A stretch of DNA of 8,277 nt from NCBI GenBank assembly GCA_902477615.1, contig CABSHY010000048.1, positions 1 through 8,277 of the forward strand, read 5' to 3'. Position 1 is the stretch's first letter, and each line of letters starts with the position of its first letter. Made by a program: the position numbers and the translations under genes. The DNA comes from an uncultured Sutterella sp. (GTDB lineage Bacteria > Pseudomonadota > Gammaproteobacteria > Burkholderiales > Burkholderiaceae_F). The notes below the pieces were generated by a model. It saw only the letters and a list, made by a program, of their open reading frames with translations, ran no database searches and was not told where the DNA came from. Of this stretch, positions 1 through 6,807 are shown piece by piece.

Positions 1-2477
1 TGCGTGACGATGATGGTTCTACGAAAAGTCTTTTGGAACGCGCCGGTGTTCAAGTCACCAAGCTCGTGAAAGAAACGGACGAAACCTTGAATCACTTACC
101 CAAAGTCAGTGGTGCAGGTGGCAACATTCAAGCCGGTCGTGAGCTCATCAATTGGTTGAACTTGACCGAAAAAGAAGCCATGGCCCGAGGTGATGAATAC
201 ATCTCCATTGATATGGCCCTGTTGGCTTTGACGCAAGATCAAGGTGAGGCCGGTCGTATTGCTAAGCGTTGCGGTTTGACGCGTAAGGCCATGGAGGCTT
301 CGATTAACGAAGTGCGTGGCGGCGAAACGGCAGATAACCCCGATAGCGAAAACCAACGCGAAACATTGAAGAAATACACAATTGACTTAACGGCTAAGGC
401 TCGTGAAGGCAAACTTGACCCTGTGATCGGTCGTGACGATGAAATTCGTCGTGCGATGCAAATTTTGCAACGCCGCACGAAGAACAATCCTGTTTTGATC
501 GGTGAACCCGGTGTGGGTAAAACGGCTGTGGTTGAAGGGTTGGCCCAACGTATTGTGAATGGCGAAGTGCCCGATACGCTTAAAAATAAGCGCATCTTAA
601 GCCTTGATATGGCCGGGCTCATTGCCGGTGCCAAGTACCGTGGTGAATTCGAAGAACGTTTGAAGAAGCTTTTAAAAGAAGTTTCTGCCGCTAACGGTCA
701 AATCATTCTTTTTATCGATGAATTGCACACGGTGGTGGGTGCCGGGAAAACCGAAGGTTCGATGGATGCCGGCAATATGCTCAAACCCGCACTTGCTCGC
801 GGTGAGTTGCATGTGATTGGTGCAACGACTTTGGATGAATATCGTAAATACGTGGAAAAAGATGCCGCACTTGAACGTCGTTTCCAAAAAGTGATGGTGG
901 ATGAACCTAGTGTTGAAGACACGATCGCTATTTTGCGTGGCTTACAAGAAAAGTATGAAGCGCACCATGGCGTGGAAATCACGGACCCCGCAATTGTGAC
1001 GGCTGCCGAACTCTCGCACCGCTACATCACGGATCGTTTCTTACCCGATAAGGCGATTGACTTAATTGATGAAGCCGCCGCACGCGTGAAGATGGAAATC
1101 GATTCTAAGCCTGAAGCGCTTGATAAATTGGATCGTCGTATCATTCAATTAAAGATTGAACGCGAAGCGATGAAAAAGGAAACCGATGAAGCCAGTAAAA
1201 AGCGCTTGGCCGCGATTGAGGCTGAAATCGAAACGCTGACCAAAGAATACGGTGACTTGGAAGAAGTTTGGAAAACCGAAAAGGTTGAAGCCTTGGGGGC
1301 TAAGACCGTTCGTGACGAAATCGATAAGACCAAGCATCAAATGGAAGAGTTGCGCCGTCAAGGGCAATTTGAAAAGTTGGCCGAACTTCAATACGGTGTG
1401 TTGCCGAAGTTAGAAGAAAAACTTCGTAAGGCAGAAGCCGCTAAGAAGGACGAACAAGCCAAGCCTAAACTGTTGCGCACGAGCGTGGGTGCCGAAGAAA
1501 TCGCTGAAGTGGTTTCTCGTGCAACGGGTATTCCTGTCTCCAAGATGATGGAAGGGGAACGCCAAAAGCTTCTGCACATGGGTGAAGCCCTTGAAGATCG
1601 TGTTGTCGGTCAGGGTGAAGCGGTCAAAGCCGTTGTGGATACGATTTTGCGTTCTCGTGCCGGCTTGTCCGATCCTAACCGTCCGTATGGTTCCTTCCTA
1701 TTCTTAGGCCCCACAGGGGTCGGTAAGACGGAATTAACGAAGGCGTTGGCGCAGTTCCTCTTTGATACGGAAGAAGCCATGATTCGTATCGACATGAGTG
1801 AATTTATGGAAAAACACTCTGTTGCTCGTTTGATTGGTGCGCCTCCGGGATACGTGGGCTATGAAGAAGGTGGCTACTTAACCGAAGCCGTTCGTCGTAA
1901 GCCCTACAGCGTGATCTTGTTGGACGAAGTTGAGAAGGCTCATCCTGACGTTTTCAATGTCCTTTTGCAAGTGTTGGACGATGGTCGTATGACCGACGGT
2001 CAAGGCCGTACGGTGGACTTCAAAAATACCGTCATCATTATGACGAGTAATTTGGGTTCACATGAAATCCAATCGCTTGCCGGTCAAGGTAAGGAAACGA
2101 TTAAGTCGGCAGTGATGCAAGAAGTGAAGGATCACTTCCGTCCGGAATTCATCAACCGTATTGATGAAATTGTGGTCTTTAACGCTTTGGGTCAAGAGGC
2201 GATTAAGAATATTGCCAAGATCCAATTAAAGCGCTTGGCTTCTCGCCTTGAACAACAAGACATTACGATGGATGTGACTGACGCGGCATTGGCAGAAATC
2301 GCCACGGTGGGCTTTGATCCGCTCTATGGCGCTCGTCCTTTGAAGCGTGCGATCCAAGACCATGTTGAAAACGCATTGTCTCGTAAATTGTTGGCCGGCG
2401 AAATTAAGCCCAAGAACCACGTTTGCGTTGATTGCGAAAATCAAGAACTGGTGTTCCGTGTTAGTGATAACGCTTAA
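1..2477 (+). CDS. clpB: ClpB, AAA+ protein disaggregase (5' end cut by window edge)
   Basis: ClpB is a cytosolic hexameric Hsp100 ATPase that threads aggregated proteins through its pore and works with DnaK/DnaJ/GrpE. The reading frame is open from base 3, so the gene enters from the left. By alignment from memory to E. coli ClpB the first visible codon is near residue 40. The 824 visible codons plus about 39 missing ones give the usual length of about 860. The TTG at 33 is internal and not a start. In order I see the end of the N-terminal Clp_N domain (to about 365), Walker A GEPGVGKT (501-524), pore loop KYRGEFEER (633-659), Walker B with IDE (about 705-725), a charged coiled-coil middle domain (about 1110-1480), a second Walker A GPTGVGKT (1707-1730), pore motif GYVGYEE (1848-1868), second Walker B VILLDEV (1911-1931) and the small C-terminal D2 domain ending near GARPLKRAIQ. 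All key motifs are intact. Any promoter or heat-shock control lies outside the window. Confidence 0.97.
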   Translation, partial: RDDDGSTKSLLERAGVQVTKLVKETDETLNHLPKVSGAGGNIQAGRELINWLNLTEKEAMARGDEYISIDMALLALTQDQGEAGRIAKRCGLTRKAMEASINEVRGGETADNPDSENQRETLKKYTIDLTAKAREGKLDPVIGRDDEIRRAMQILQRRTKNNPVLIGEPGVGKTAVVEGLAQRIVNGEVPDTLKNKRILSLDMAGLIAGAKYRGEFEERLKKLLKEVSAANGQIILFIDELHTVVGAGKTEGSMDAGNMLKPALARGELHVIGATTLDEYRKYVEKDAALERRFQKVMVDEPSVEDTIAILRGLQEKYEAHHGVEITDPAIVTAAELSHRYITDRFLPDKAIDLIDEAAARVKMEIDSKPEALDKLDRRIIQLKIEREAMKKETDEASKKRLAAIEAEIETLTKEYGDLEEVWKTEKVEALGAKTVRDEIDKTKHQMEELRRQGQFEKLAELQYGVLPKLEEKLRKAEAAKKDEQAKPKLLRTSVGAEEIAEVVSRATGIPVSKMMEGERQKLLHMGEALEDRVVGQGEAVKAVVDTILRSRAGLSDPNRPYGSFLFLGPTGVGKTELTKALAQFLFDTEEAMIRIDMSEFMEKHSVARLIGAPPGYVGYEEGGYLTEAVRRKPYSVILLDEVEKAHPDVFNVLLQVLDDGRMTDGQGRTVDFKNTVIIMTSNLGSHEIQSLAGQGKETIKSAVMQEVKDHFRPEFINRIDEIVVFNALGQEAIKNIAKIQLKRLASRLEQQDITMDVTDAALAEIATVGFDPLYGARPLKRAIQDHVENALSRKLLAGEIKPKNHVCVDCENQELVFRVSDNA

Positions 2478-2500
2478 AAGCTAGTCAATCCCCCTTAGTC

Positions 2501-2533
2501 AAGGCCATAAAACTTCGGTTTTATGGCCTTTTT
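2501..2533 (+). terminator. Rho-independent terminator of clpB
   Basis: A perfect 13-bp inverted repeat (AAGGCCATAAAAC at 2501-2513, its complement at 2518-2530) closes on a TTCG tetraloop with a C-G closing pair, an exceptionally stable RNA loop. The T-run at its 3' end reaches 2533. It lies 24 bases after the clpB stop, so the downstream operon needs its own promoter. Confidence 0.93.
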
Positions 2534-2548
2534 GCTGAGAATGTCTTA

Positions 2549-2577
2549 TTTACATTTGTTTTGAATTGGGGTTTAAT
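2549..2577 (+). promoter_or_regulatory. Sigma70-type promoter of the riboswitch operon
   Basis: TTTACA at 2549-2554 (5 of 6 to TTGACA) and TTTAAT at 2572-2577 (5 of 6 to TATAAT) are separated by an ideal 17-bp spacer. Transcription would start near 2584, just before helix P1 of the riboswitch begins at 2587. That is the expected spacing for a leader RNA that starts with its aptamer. Confidence 0.75.
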
Positions 2578-2586
2578 AATTACAAA

Positions 2587-2750
2587 GTTGGTAGAGGCGC
2601 GAAACGAATGAGTAGTCGTCGGAGGGGGTACCCAAAGAACACGATGAAAGGTCAATTCGCCGAAACGGACTTCTGACAAGAAGGACGGTTGGGCATGGAG
2701 AGAACATCTTCATGACTCCTTTCCCAGATAGGGAAAGAGGTGCTATCGAT
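2587..2750 (+). promoter_or_regulatory. Lysine riboswitch aptamer (L box)
   Basis: The conserved core of the lysine riboswitch is readable in order: GAGGCGCG (2594-2601), ATGAGTAG (2608-2615), TGAAAGG (2645-2651), CGCCGAA (2659-2665), TTGGG (2689-2693) and GTGCTATC at the 3' end (2740-2747). These match the Thermotoga and Bacillus aptamers as I remember them. Five helices can be drawn. P1 is 2587-2594 with 2743-2750 (8 bp, three G-U). P2 spans roughly 2597-2661. P3 is tipped by CTTCT/AGAAG with a GACA loop (2670-2683). P4 is 2694-2701 with 2707-2714 (8 bp). P5 is 2719-2725 with 2731-2737 (7 bp). Binding of lysine should stabilise P1. The P4/P5/P1 junction (ACTC at 2715-2718 and AGGTG at 2738-2742) differs from the usual UGUCA...GGAG pattern, so the ligand should not be taken as settled. 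Confidence 0.92.
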
Positions 2751-2813
2751 GGTACTCTGTAAGTCTATTCTCATCTTTTGTTATTGAGAACATTTCTGGG
2801 GTTGCATCGATGG
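2743..2813 (+). promoter_or_regulatory. Antiterminator pairing of the lysine riboswitch
   Basis: The 3' strand of P1 (CTATCGATG, 2743-2751) can pair over 9 bp, with one G-U, with CATCGATGG (2805-2813) inside the terminator. That excludes both P1 and the terminator. A small hairpin (TTCTCA 2768-2773 with TGAGAA 2785-2790) sits inside the enclosed loop and shortens the distance. Without ligand this pairing should let RNA polymerase read through; with ligand P1 takes its strand back. The pairing is seen in the sequence; the switching mechanism is inferred from known transcription-terminating L boxes. Confidence 0.72.
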
Positions 2814-2828
2814 GTGCAACTTTTTTTT
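2801..2828 (+). terminator. Riboswitch-controlled intrinsic terminator
   Basis: An 8-bp stem (GTTGCATC 2801-2808 with GGTGCAAC 2813-2820, one G-U) closes on a GATG loop and is followed by eight T's (2821-2828). It lies ahead of the permease start codon, so it would attenuate the whole operon. The terminated product would be a leader RNA of about 240 nt. Confidence 0.9.
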
Positions 2829-2856
2829 ACTTTAATTTTTTACCAGAAGGTTCTTT

Positions 2857-4269
2857 ATGACAGCATCTAATAACAATAATTCTGTCGCCCATCTCCAAAG
2901 TGAACAAACGGAGATGCGTCGTGAAGTGACGTTGTTTGGCGGCATTTCTGTCTTGGCCGGTATCATGATCGGTTCCGGCATTTTCTATATCGGCGGTATC
3001 GTTCTTGAACGCGCCGGTATGAGTTTGGGTTTGGCTCTCTTGGTCTGGATCATCGGCGGCTTGGTGACGTTGATGAGCGGTATCTGTTTTGCTGAGCTCG
3101 GCGCCATGATTCCGAAGGCCGGTGGCTACTATGTCTATCTTCGTGAAGCATACGGTGAACGCGTCGCCTTTATGTGCGGCTTCGGTAACTTCCTGCTCTC
3201 GTCTCCGGGTTCTGTGGCCGCTTTGGCTGTGGCTTTTGCTGCCTCTTTGAGCAGTCTCTGGCAAATTGATCCCATGATGCAAAAGGTGATTGCCGTTACA
3301 TCGGTCATTCTTTTGACGCTCTTTAATATGCGTGGGATTAAGTTGGGGAGCTCCTTGCAAAACATCTTCATGGTCTTGAAGCTTTTCCCGATCTTGATTT
3401 TGCTCTTCTGCGGTCTTTTCATGGGTGAATACAACCCAGACCTTTTGGCAATGCCTGCCGAAATGCCGTCGATCTCTACGCTCTTATCCATGATCGGTTT
3501 TGCAGTGATCGCCACTTTGTGGGCCTACGAAGGTTGGACCAACCTCAACACGATTGCCGAAGAAATCAAGAACCCGAAGCGCAACATCCCGTTGTCTTTG
3601 ATCCTTGCTATCACGGGCGTGGCTTTACTCTATGTTCTCTTTAACTACTCGATCTTTCGCGTTGTGCCGCCGGAAATGATCGTGAGCATGGTTGAAAGCC
3701 ACAACTACTACATCGGTACGGAAGCTGCCAAGGAATTGTTTGGTGGTGCCGGTATGTACGTTGTGGGTGCTGCCATGATTTTGGCCATCTTCAACTCCTT
3801 GAACGGTTGCGTGATAGTGTTCCCGCGTATGTTCTACGCCATGGCCCGTGACGGTGCTTTGTTTAAGAGCTTGGGCAAGTTGCACCCTGAATATCGTACG
3901 CCCGTGAATGCTCAAATCGCTTGCGCCATTATTTCTATCGTTTTGATTTTGTTTCGCTCTTTGAGTGAATTGACGAGCTTGGTGGCTTTGTGCGGCATGA
4001 TCTTCCACGGTATGGCTTTCTACTCCGTCATCGTGTTGCGTAAGAAGTATCCGACGATGGAACGTCCGTACAAGGTTTGGTTCTATCCGTTCACCGTTTT
4101 CATTATCTGTGCCGTTATGGTTGGTTTGATCGTCAATACCGTTGCTAATGACCCGTTCACGGTTGTCTTAGGTGCCATCGTTCCGTTGCTCGGTTTGGTG
4201 ATTTATGAAATCTTATTCCGCAAGTCTCATGAAACCGTTGTTCGTCAACAACAAGAAGGAGAAAACTAA
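2857..4269 (+). CDS. APC-superfamily amino acid permease, LAT/SteT-like
   Basis: This 470-residue inner-membrane protein resembles the L-amino-acid transporter branch of the APC superfamily. The closest remembered relative is the Bacillus SteT exchanger. It shows about 12 hydrophobic segments after a polar, Asn-rich N-terminus (residues 1-22). TM1 carries the unwound substrate-site motif IGSGIF (38-43). AELGAMIPKAGGYY (79-92) follows TM2, WAYEGWTNLN (222-231) lies in TM6 with EEIKNPKRNIP after it, and FPRMFYAMARDG (322-333) is the typical LAT loop. AGAAGG at 2845-2850, 6 bases before the ATG, supports this start. The gene is first in an operon behind the lysine riboswitch and overlaps the amidohydrolase gene by one base. 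Family membership is well supported. Transport of lysine or a lysine derivative is inferred from the riboswitch alone, since LAT members carry many neutral and cationic amino acids by exchange or proton coupling. Confidence 0.93.
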   Translation: MTASNNNNSVAHLQSEQTEMRREVTLFGGISVLAGIMIGSGIFYIGGIVLERAGMSLGLALLVWIIGGLVTLMSGICFAELGAMIPKAGGYYVYLREAYGERVAFMCGFGNFLLSSPGSVAALAVAFAASLSSLWQIDPMMQKVIAVTSVILLTLFNMRGIKLGSSLQNIFMVLKLFPILILLFCGLFMGEYNPDLLAMPAEMPSISTLLSMIGFAVIATLWAYEGWTNLNTIAEEIKNPKRNIPLSLILAITGVALLYVLFNYSIFRVVPPEMIVSMVESHNYYIGTEAAKELFGGAGMYVVGAAMILAIFNSLNGCVIVFPRMFYAMARDGALFKSLGKLHPEYRTPVNAQIACAIISIVLILFRSLSELTSLVALCGMIFHGMAFYSVIVLRKKYPTMERPYKVWFYPFTVFIICAVMVGLIVNTVANDPFTVVLGAIVPLLGLVIYEILFRKSHETVVRQQQEGEN

Positions 4270-5873
4270 TGTCTTTATTAATTACGAATGCCAAGATCTA
4301 CGTTGAACGTGATCATTTTGCCCAAGCCCTCTTGGTAGGTGACGATGGTCGAATTGCAGCCGTGGGTACGGAAGAAGAGGTTCGTGCCGTGGCAGCCCCG
4401 GATGTTGAAGTTTTTGATGCCCAAGGTCGCACGATTGTGCCGGGTTTTAACGACTCTCACCAACATTTAATGAACACGGGTATTGCTTTGGCTGCTGTGC
4501 GCTTGTTGGGAACAACGACCATTTCTGAAATCATTGAAAAGGGGCGTCGCTACATTGAAGAAAACCAAGTGGCTCCTGGTGAAGTTATTCACGGCATGGG
4601 TTGGAATCAAGACTATTTCACCGACGAGCATCGCCTTTTGAATCGTCACGATTTGGACAAAATTTCCACTGAGCACCCGATCATCTTTGATCGCGCCTGT
4701 GGTCACATTTTGGTCTGTAATACCATGGCTTTGGAAATGGCCGGCGTCACGGTGGATACGGTTCCCAACGAAGGGGGTGCCATTGACGTTGAAAACGGGG
4801 AATTGACGGGGATCTTCCGCGAAAATGCCCGTGCCCAAGTGCGCTCCATTATGGCTAGCCGCTCCGTTGAAGCCAAGAAGCGTTTGATTCGTTCTGCTAT
4901 GGCTCATGCCTCTGAAACGGGTGTGACTTCTGTGCAAACGTGCGACTTGCGTTTAAGTGACTGGGAAACGACGTTGCAAGCTTTTGAAGAAGTTTTGGCA
5001 GAAACGCCCAATATTCGTGCTTACCACCAATTCAGTTTCATGGAACCCACGGAATTCCAACGTTTCTTGAACATGGGTTATCGCACCGGTATGGGGACGG
5101 ACTTCAACAAGTTTGGTCAGAAGAAGCTCTTTGTCGACGGTAGCCTCGGTGCTCGTACGGCCTTGATGCGTCAACCGTACCATGATGATCCCTCCACCAA
5201 GGGGATTGCAACGCTCACCGAGTCTCAATTGGATACGTTAGTCGGGATGGCCGTGGAAAACGATTGCTCTGTTGCGATTCACGCCATTGGTGACGGCGCC
5301 ATTGAAAACGTTTTAAATAGCTACGACAAGGTTTGCACCAATGGTGAAAATCCGTTGCGCTTGGGTATCGTTCACGTTCAAATTACTGACCGCCCGTTGT
5401 TGGAACGCTTCACCAAAAACGGTATTTTGGCTTACGTCCAACCGATTTTCTTGCACTACGATACGGCCATTGTCGAAGATCGTGTGGGCGCTGAATTGGC
5501 TAGCACCAGCTACGCCTTTAAGAGCTTAGTGGATATGGGCGTTCATACGAGCTTTGGCACGGACTCTCCGATCGAAGACATGAACCCGATTGATAACATC
5601 TACTGTGCTGTGACGCGCCAAAACTTGCGCGGTGAACCTGCCGGCGGTTTCTATCCCGAAGAGTGCTTCGATATGGCCCAAGCCATTGACTGCTACACCA
5701 CGGAAAGCGCTTACTGCTCCTTTGAAGAAAACTCAAAGGGTCGTTTGAAGGCCGGTTTCGTTGCAGATTTGGTGGTTTTAAGCCAAGATTTGTTTACGAT
5801 TCCGCACGATCAAATCTTGCAAACGAAGGTGGATCGCACGATGGTCAACGGCCACTGGGTTTATGAACGTTAA
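4269..5873 (+). CDS. YtcJ-like metal-dependent amidohydrolase
   Basis: This 534-residue cytosolic enzyme belongs to the amidohydrolase superfamily (amidohydro_3, YtcJ/N-substituted formamide deformylase branch), whose members hydrolyse C-N bonds of amides, formamides or ring compounds. An N-terminal beta-sandwich segment (residues 1-55) leads into the TIM barrel. Metal-site motifs are GFNDSHQH (59-66, HxH at 64 and 66), KKLFVDGSLGARTA (285-298), AIHAIGDGA (336-344, His338), IVHVQ (367-371, His369) and GTDSP (430-434, Asp432). The sandwich closes at the C-terminus (GFVADLVVL, 496-504). No signal peptide is present. The start ATG shares its A with the permease stop (TAATG), and AAGGAG at 4256-4261 sits 7 bases upstream, which points to translational coupling. 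The gene should be under the same lysine riboswitch. The substrate is unknown; an N-acylated or otherwise blocked lysine relative brought in by the permease is a context-based guess. Confidence 0.93.
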   Translation: MSLLITNAKIYVERDHFAQALLVGDDGRIAAVGTEEEVRAVAAPDVEVFDAQGRTIVPGFNDSHQHLMNTGIALAAVRLLGTTTISEIIEKGRRYIEENQVAPGEVIHGMGWNQDYFTDEHRLLNRHDLDKISTEHPIIFDRACGHILVCNTMALEMAGVTVDTVPNEGGAIDVENGELTGIFRENARAQVRSIMASRSVEAKKRLIRSAMAHASETGVTSVQTCDLRLSDWETTLQAFEEVLAETPNIRAYHQFSFMEPTEFQRFLNMGYRTGMGTDFNKFGQKKLFVDGSLGARTALMRQPYHDDPSTKGIATLTESQLDTLVGMAVENDCSVAIHAIGDGAIENVLNSYDKVCTNGENPLRLGIVHVQITDRPLLERFTKNGILAYVQPIFLHYDTAIVEDRVGAELASTSYAFKSLVDMGVHTSFGTDSPIEDMNPIDNIYCAVTRQNLRGEPAGGFYPEECFDMAQAIDCYTTESAYCSFEENSKGRLKAGFVADLVVLSQDLFTIPHDQILQTKVDRTMVNGHWVYER

Positions 5874-5896
5874 TGATGCGTTTTAAAACTTAATTG

Positions 5897-5934
5897 AAGG
5901 GGATTGGAATCGAAAGGTTTCAGTCCCTTTTCTT
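5897..5934 (+). terminator. Rho-independent terminator of the permease-amidohydrolase operon
   Basis: A 15-bp stem with some G-U pairs (5897-5911 with 5916-5930) closes on a GAAA tetraloop. The 3' arm ends in T's and is followed by TCTT. It lies 24 bases after the amidohydrolase stop. The T-tract is interrupted by one C, so efficiency may be below that of the clpB terminator. Confidence 0.8.
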
Positions 5935-5980
5935 CAGGTAGACTTTAAGTATTGGTTCAATTTTTCAACAAGATTTTAAG

Positions 5981-6713
5981 ATGCGTTTTTCCTTACTGCC
6001 TTTATTGATGGTGCCTTTGGTGGCAACGGCTGCCGGTAATTGATTCCTTTAATGACGCAAAGCGACTTTTGGAACGTAAGGTCTATTTCGACCATCGTGT
6101 GACGCTTTACTGTGAAGCTTCGTTTGATCAACGCAAAAACATCACATTGCCTGAGGGCTTTGTGACTGAGAAACATGAAAAGCGTGCAACGCGAGTTGAA
6201 TGGGAACACGTTGTGCCGGCAGAAAACTTTGGACGCTCTTTTAAAGAATGGCGAGAAGGTGATCGAGCTTGCGTCAATCCCAATGGGAAGACCTTTAAGG
6301 GGCGTAAATGCGCAGAAAAAGTTAATTATGACTTCCGTTTGATGCAAGCCGATCTCTATAACCTTTACCCAGCCATTGGCGCCGTTAATGCCATGCGTCA
6401 AAACTATAACTTCCAACTCTTGCCCGGTGTGCCGTCAAGTTTCGGCTCTTGCCAAATGAAGATTGATCGACGTCGTGCAGAGCCGCCAGAAAATGCGCGT
6501 GGCCCCATTGCCCGTACTTATCTTTATATGGCGGAGACCTATCCGCAACACTTTAAGTTAAGTAAGCAGCAAGAGCGCTTGATGCAAGGCTGGGATAATC
6601 AATATCCAGTCGATAAGTGGGAGTGTACGAGAGCGCAACGAATTGAAGCGATTCAAGGCAATAGCAATGCGTTTGTGAAGGACGCTTGTATGGCGGCTCA
6701 GCTTTGGCAATAA
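5981..6713 (+). CDS. endA: Endonuclease I (EndA family), frameshifted between signal peptide and mature domain
   Basis: EndA enzymes are secreted or periplasmic nonspecific nucleases with a beta-beta-alpha-metal fold. The mature part (frame of 6039-6713) aligns along its length with E. coli EndA: IDSFNDAK, RVEWEHVVPAENFG with the catalytic His codon at 6207-6209, LYNLYP, FGSCQMKID, GPIARTYLYM, YPVDKWEC and IQGNSNAFV. Six cysteines suit an oxidising compartment. Upstream, ATG 5981 opens a good signal peptide (MRFSLLPLLMVPLVATAAGN), but in a different frame that stops at TGA 6041. Dropping one A at 6038/6039 joins them as ATAAG-IDSF, matching the EGINSF region of E. coli EndA and giving a protein of about 243 residues. 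The TTG at 6069, the first start codon of the long frame, is internal and would leave the nuclease without its leader. Only a weak ribosome site (AAGA, 5970-5973) precedes the ATG. Either the gene is recently broken or the base is a sequencing error. Confidence 0.88.
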
Positions 6714-6753
6714 TCTTGATCAAAGAAAACTGCCTGATTAATCTAACCTTTGG

Positions 6754-6785
6754 AGAAACGGCATGATTTTTGTCATACCGTTTCT
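6754..6785. terminator. Hairpin between convergent genes, possible bidirectional terminator
   Basis: AGAAACGG (6754-6761) pairs with CCGTTTCT (6778-6785), followed after one C/A mismatch by ATGA (6763-6766) with TCAT (6773-6776) and a T-rich 6-base loop. It sits between the endA stop and the stop of the minus-strand ATPase gene. Neither strand has a T-run directly after the stem, so intrinsic termination is plausible but not clear-cut. Confidence 0.5.
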
Positions 6786-6807
6786 GTAATAAAGTCAAAA
6801 AGAGAAG

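Noticed and set aside
33..35. TTG as the start of ClpB
   Set aside because: The frame stays open to the window edge, and codons before 33 (DDDGSTKSLLERAG) fit the ClpB N-terminal domain. The gene is cut by the window rather than starting here.
2827..3360. Long antisense open frames opposite the permease and other genes
   Set aside because: They are rich in His, Gln and Arg with no recognisable domain. They lie opposite well-supported genes and match the shadow expected from codon bias.
5341..5529. Plus-strand 62-codon open frame inside the amidohydrolase gene
   Set aside because: It overlaps the conserved His369 region of the hydrolase in another frame and encodes nothing recognisable.
6069..6071. 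TTG as the start of the endonuclease gene
   Set aside because: The frame upstream (IDSFNDAKRL) aligns with mature EndA, and a signal peptide lies further upstream in another frame. A start here would give a leaderless nuclease trapped in the cytosol.
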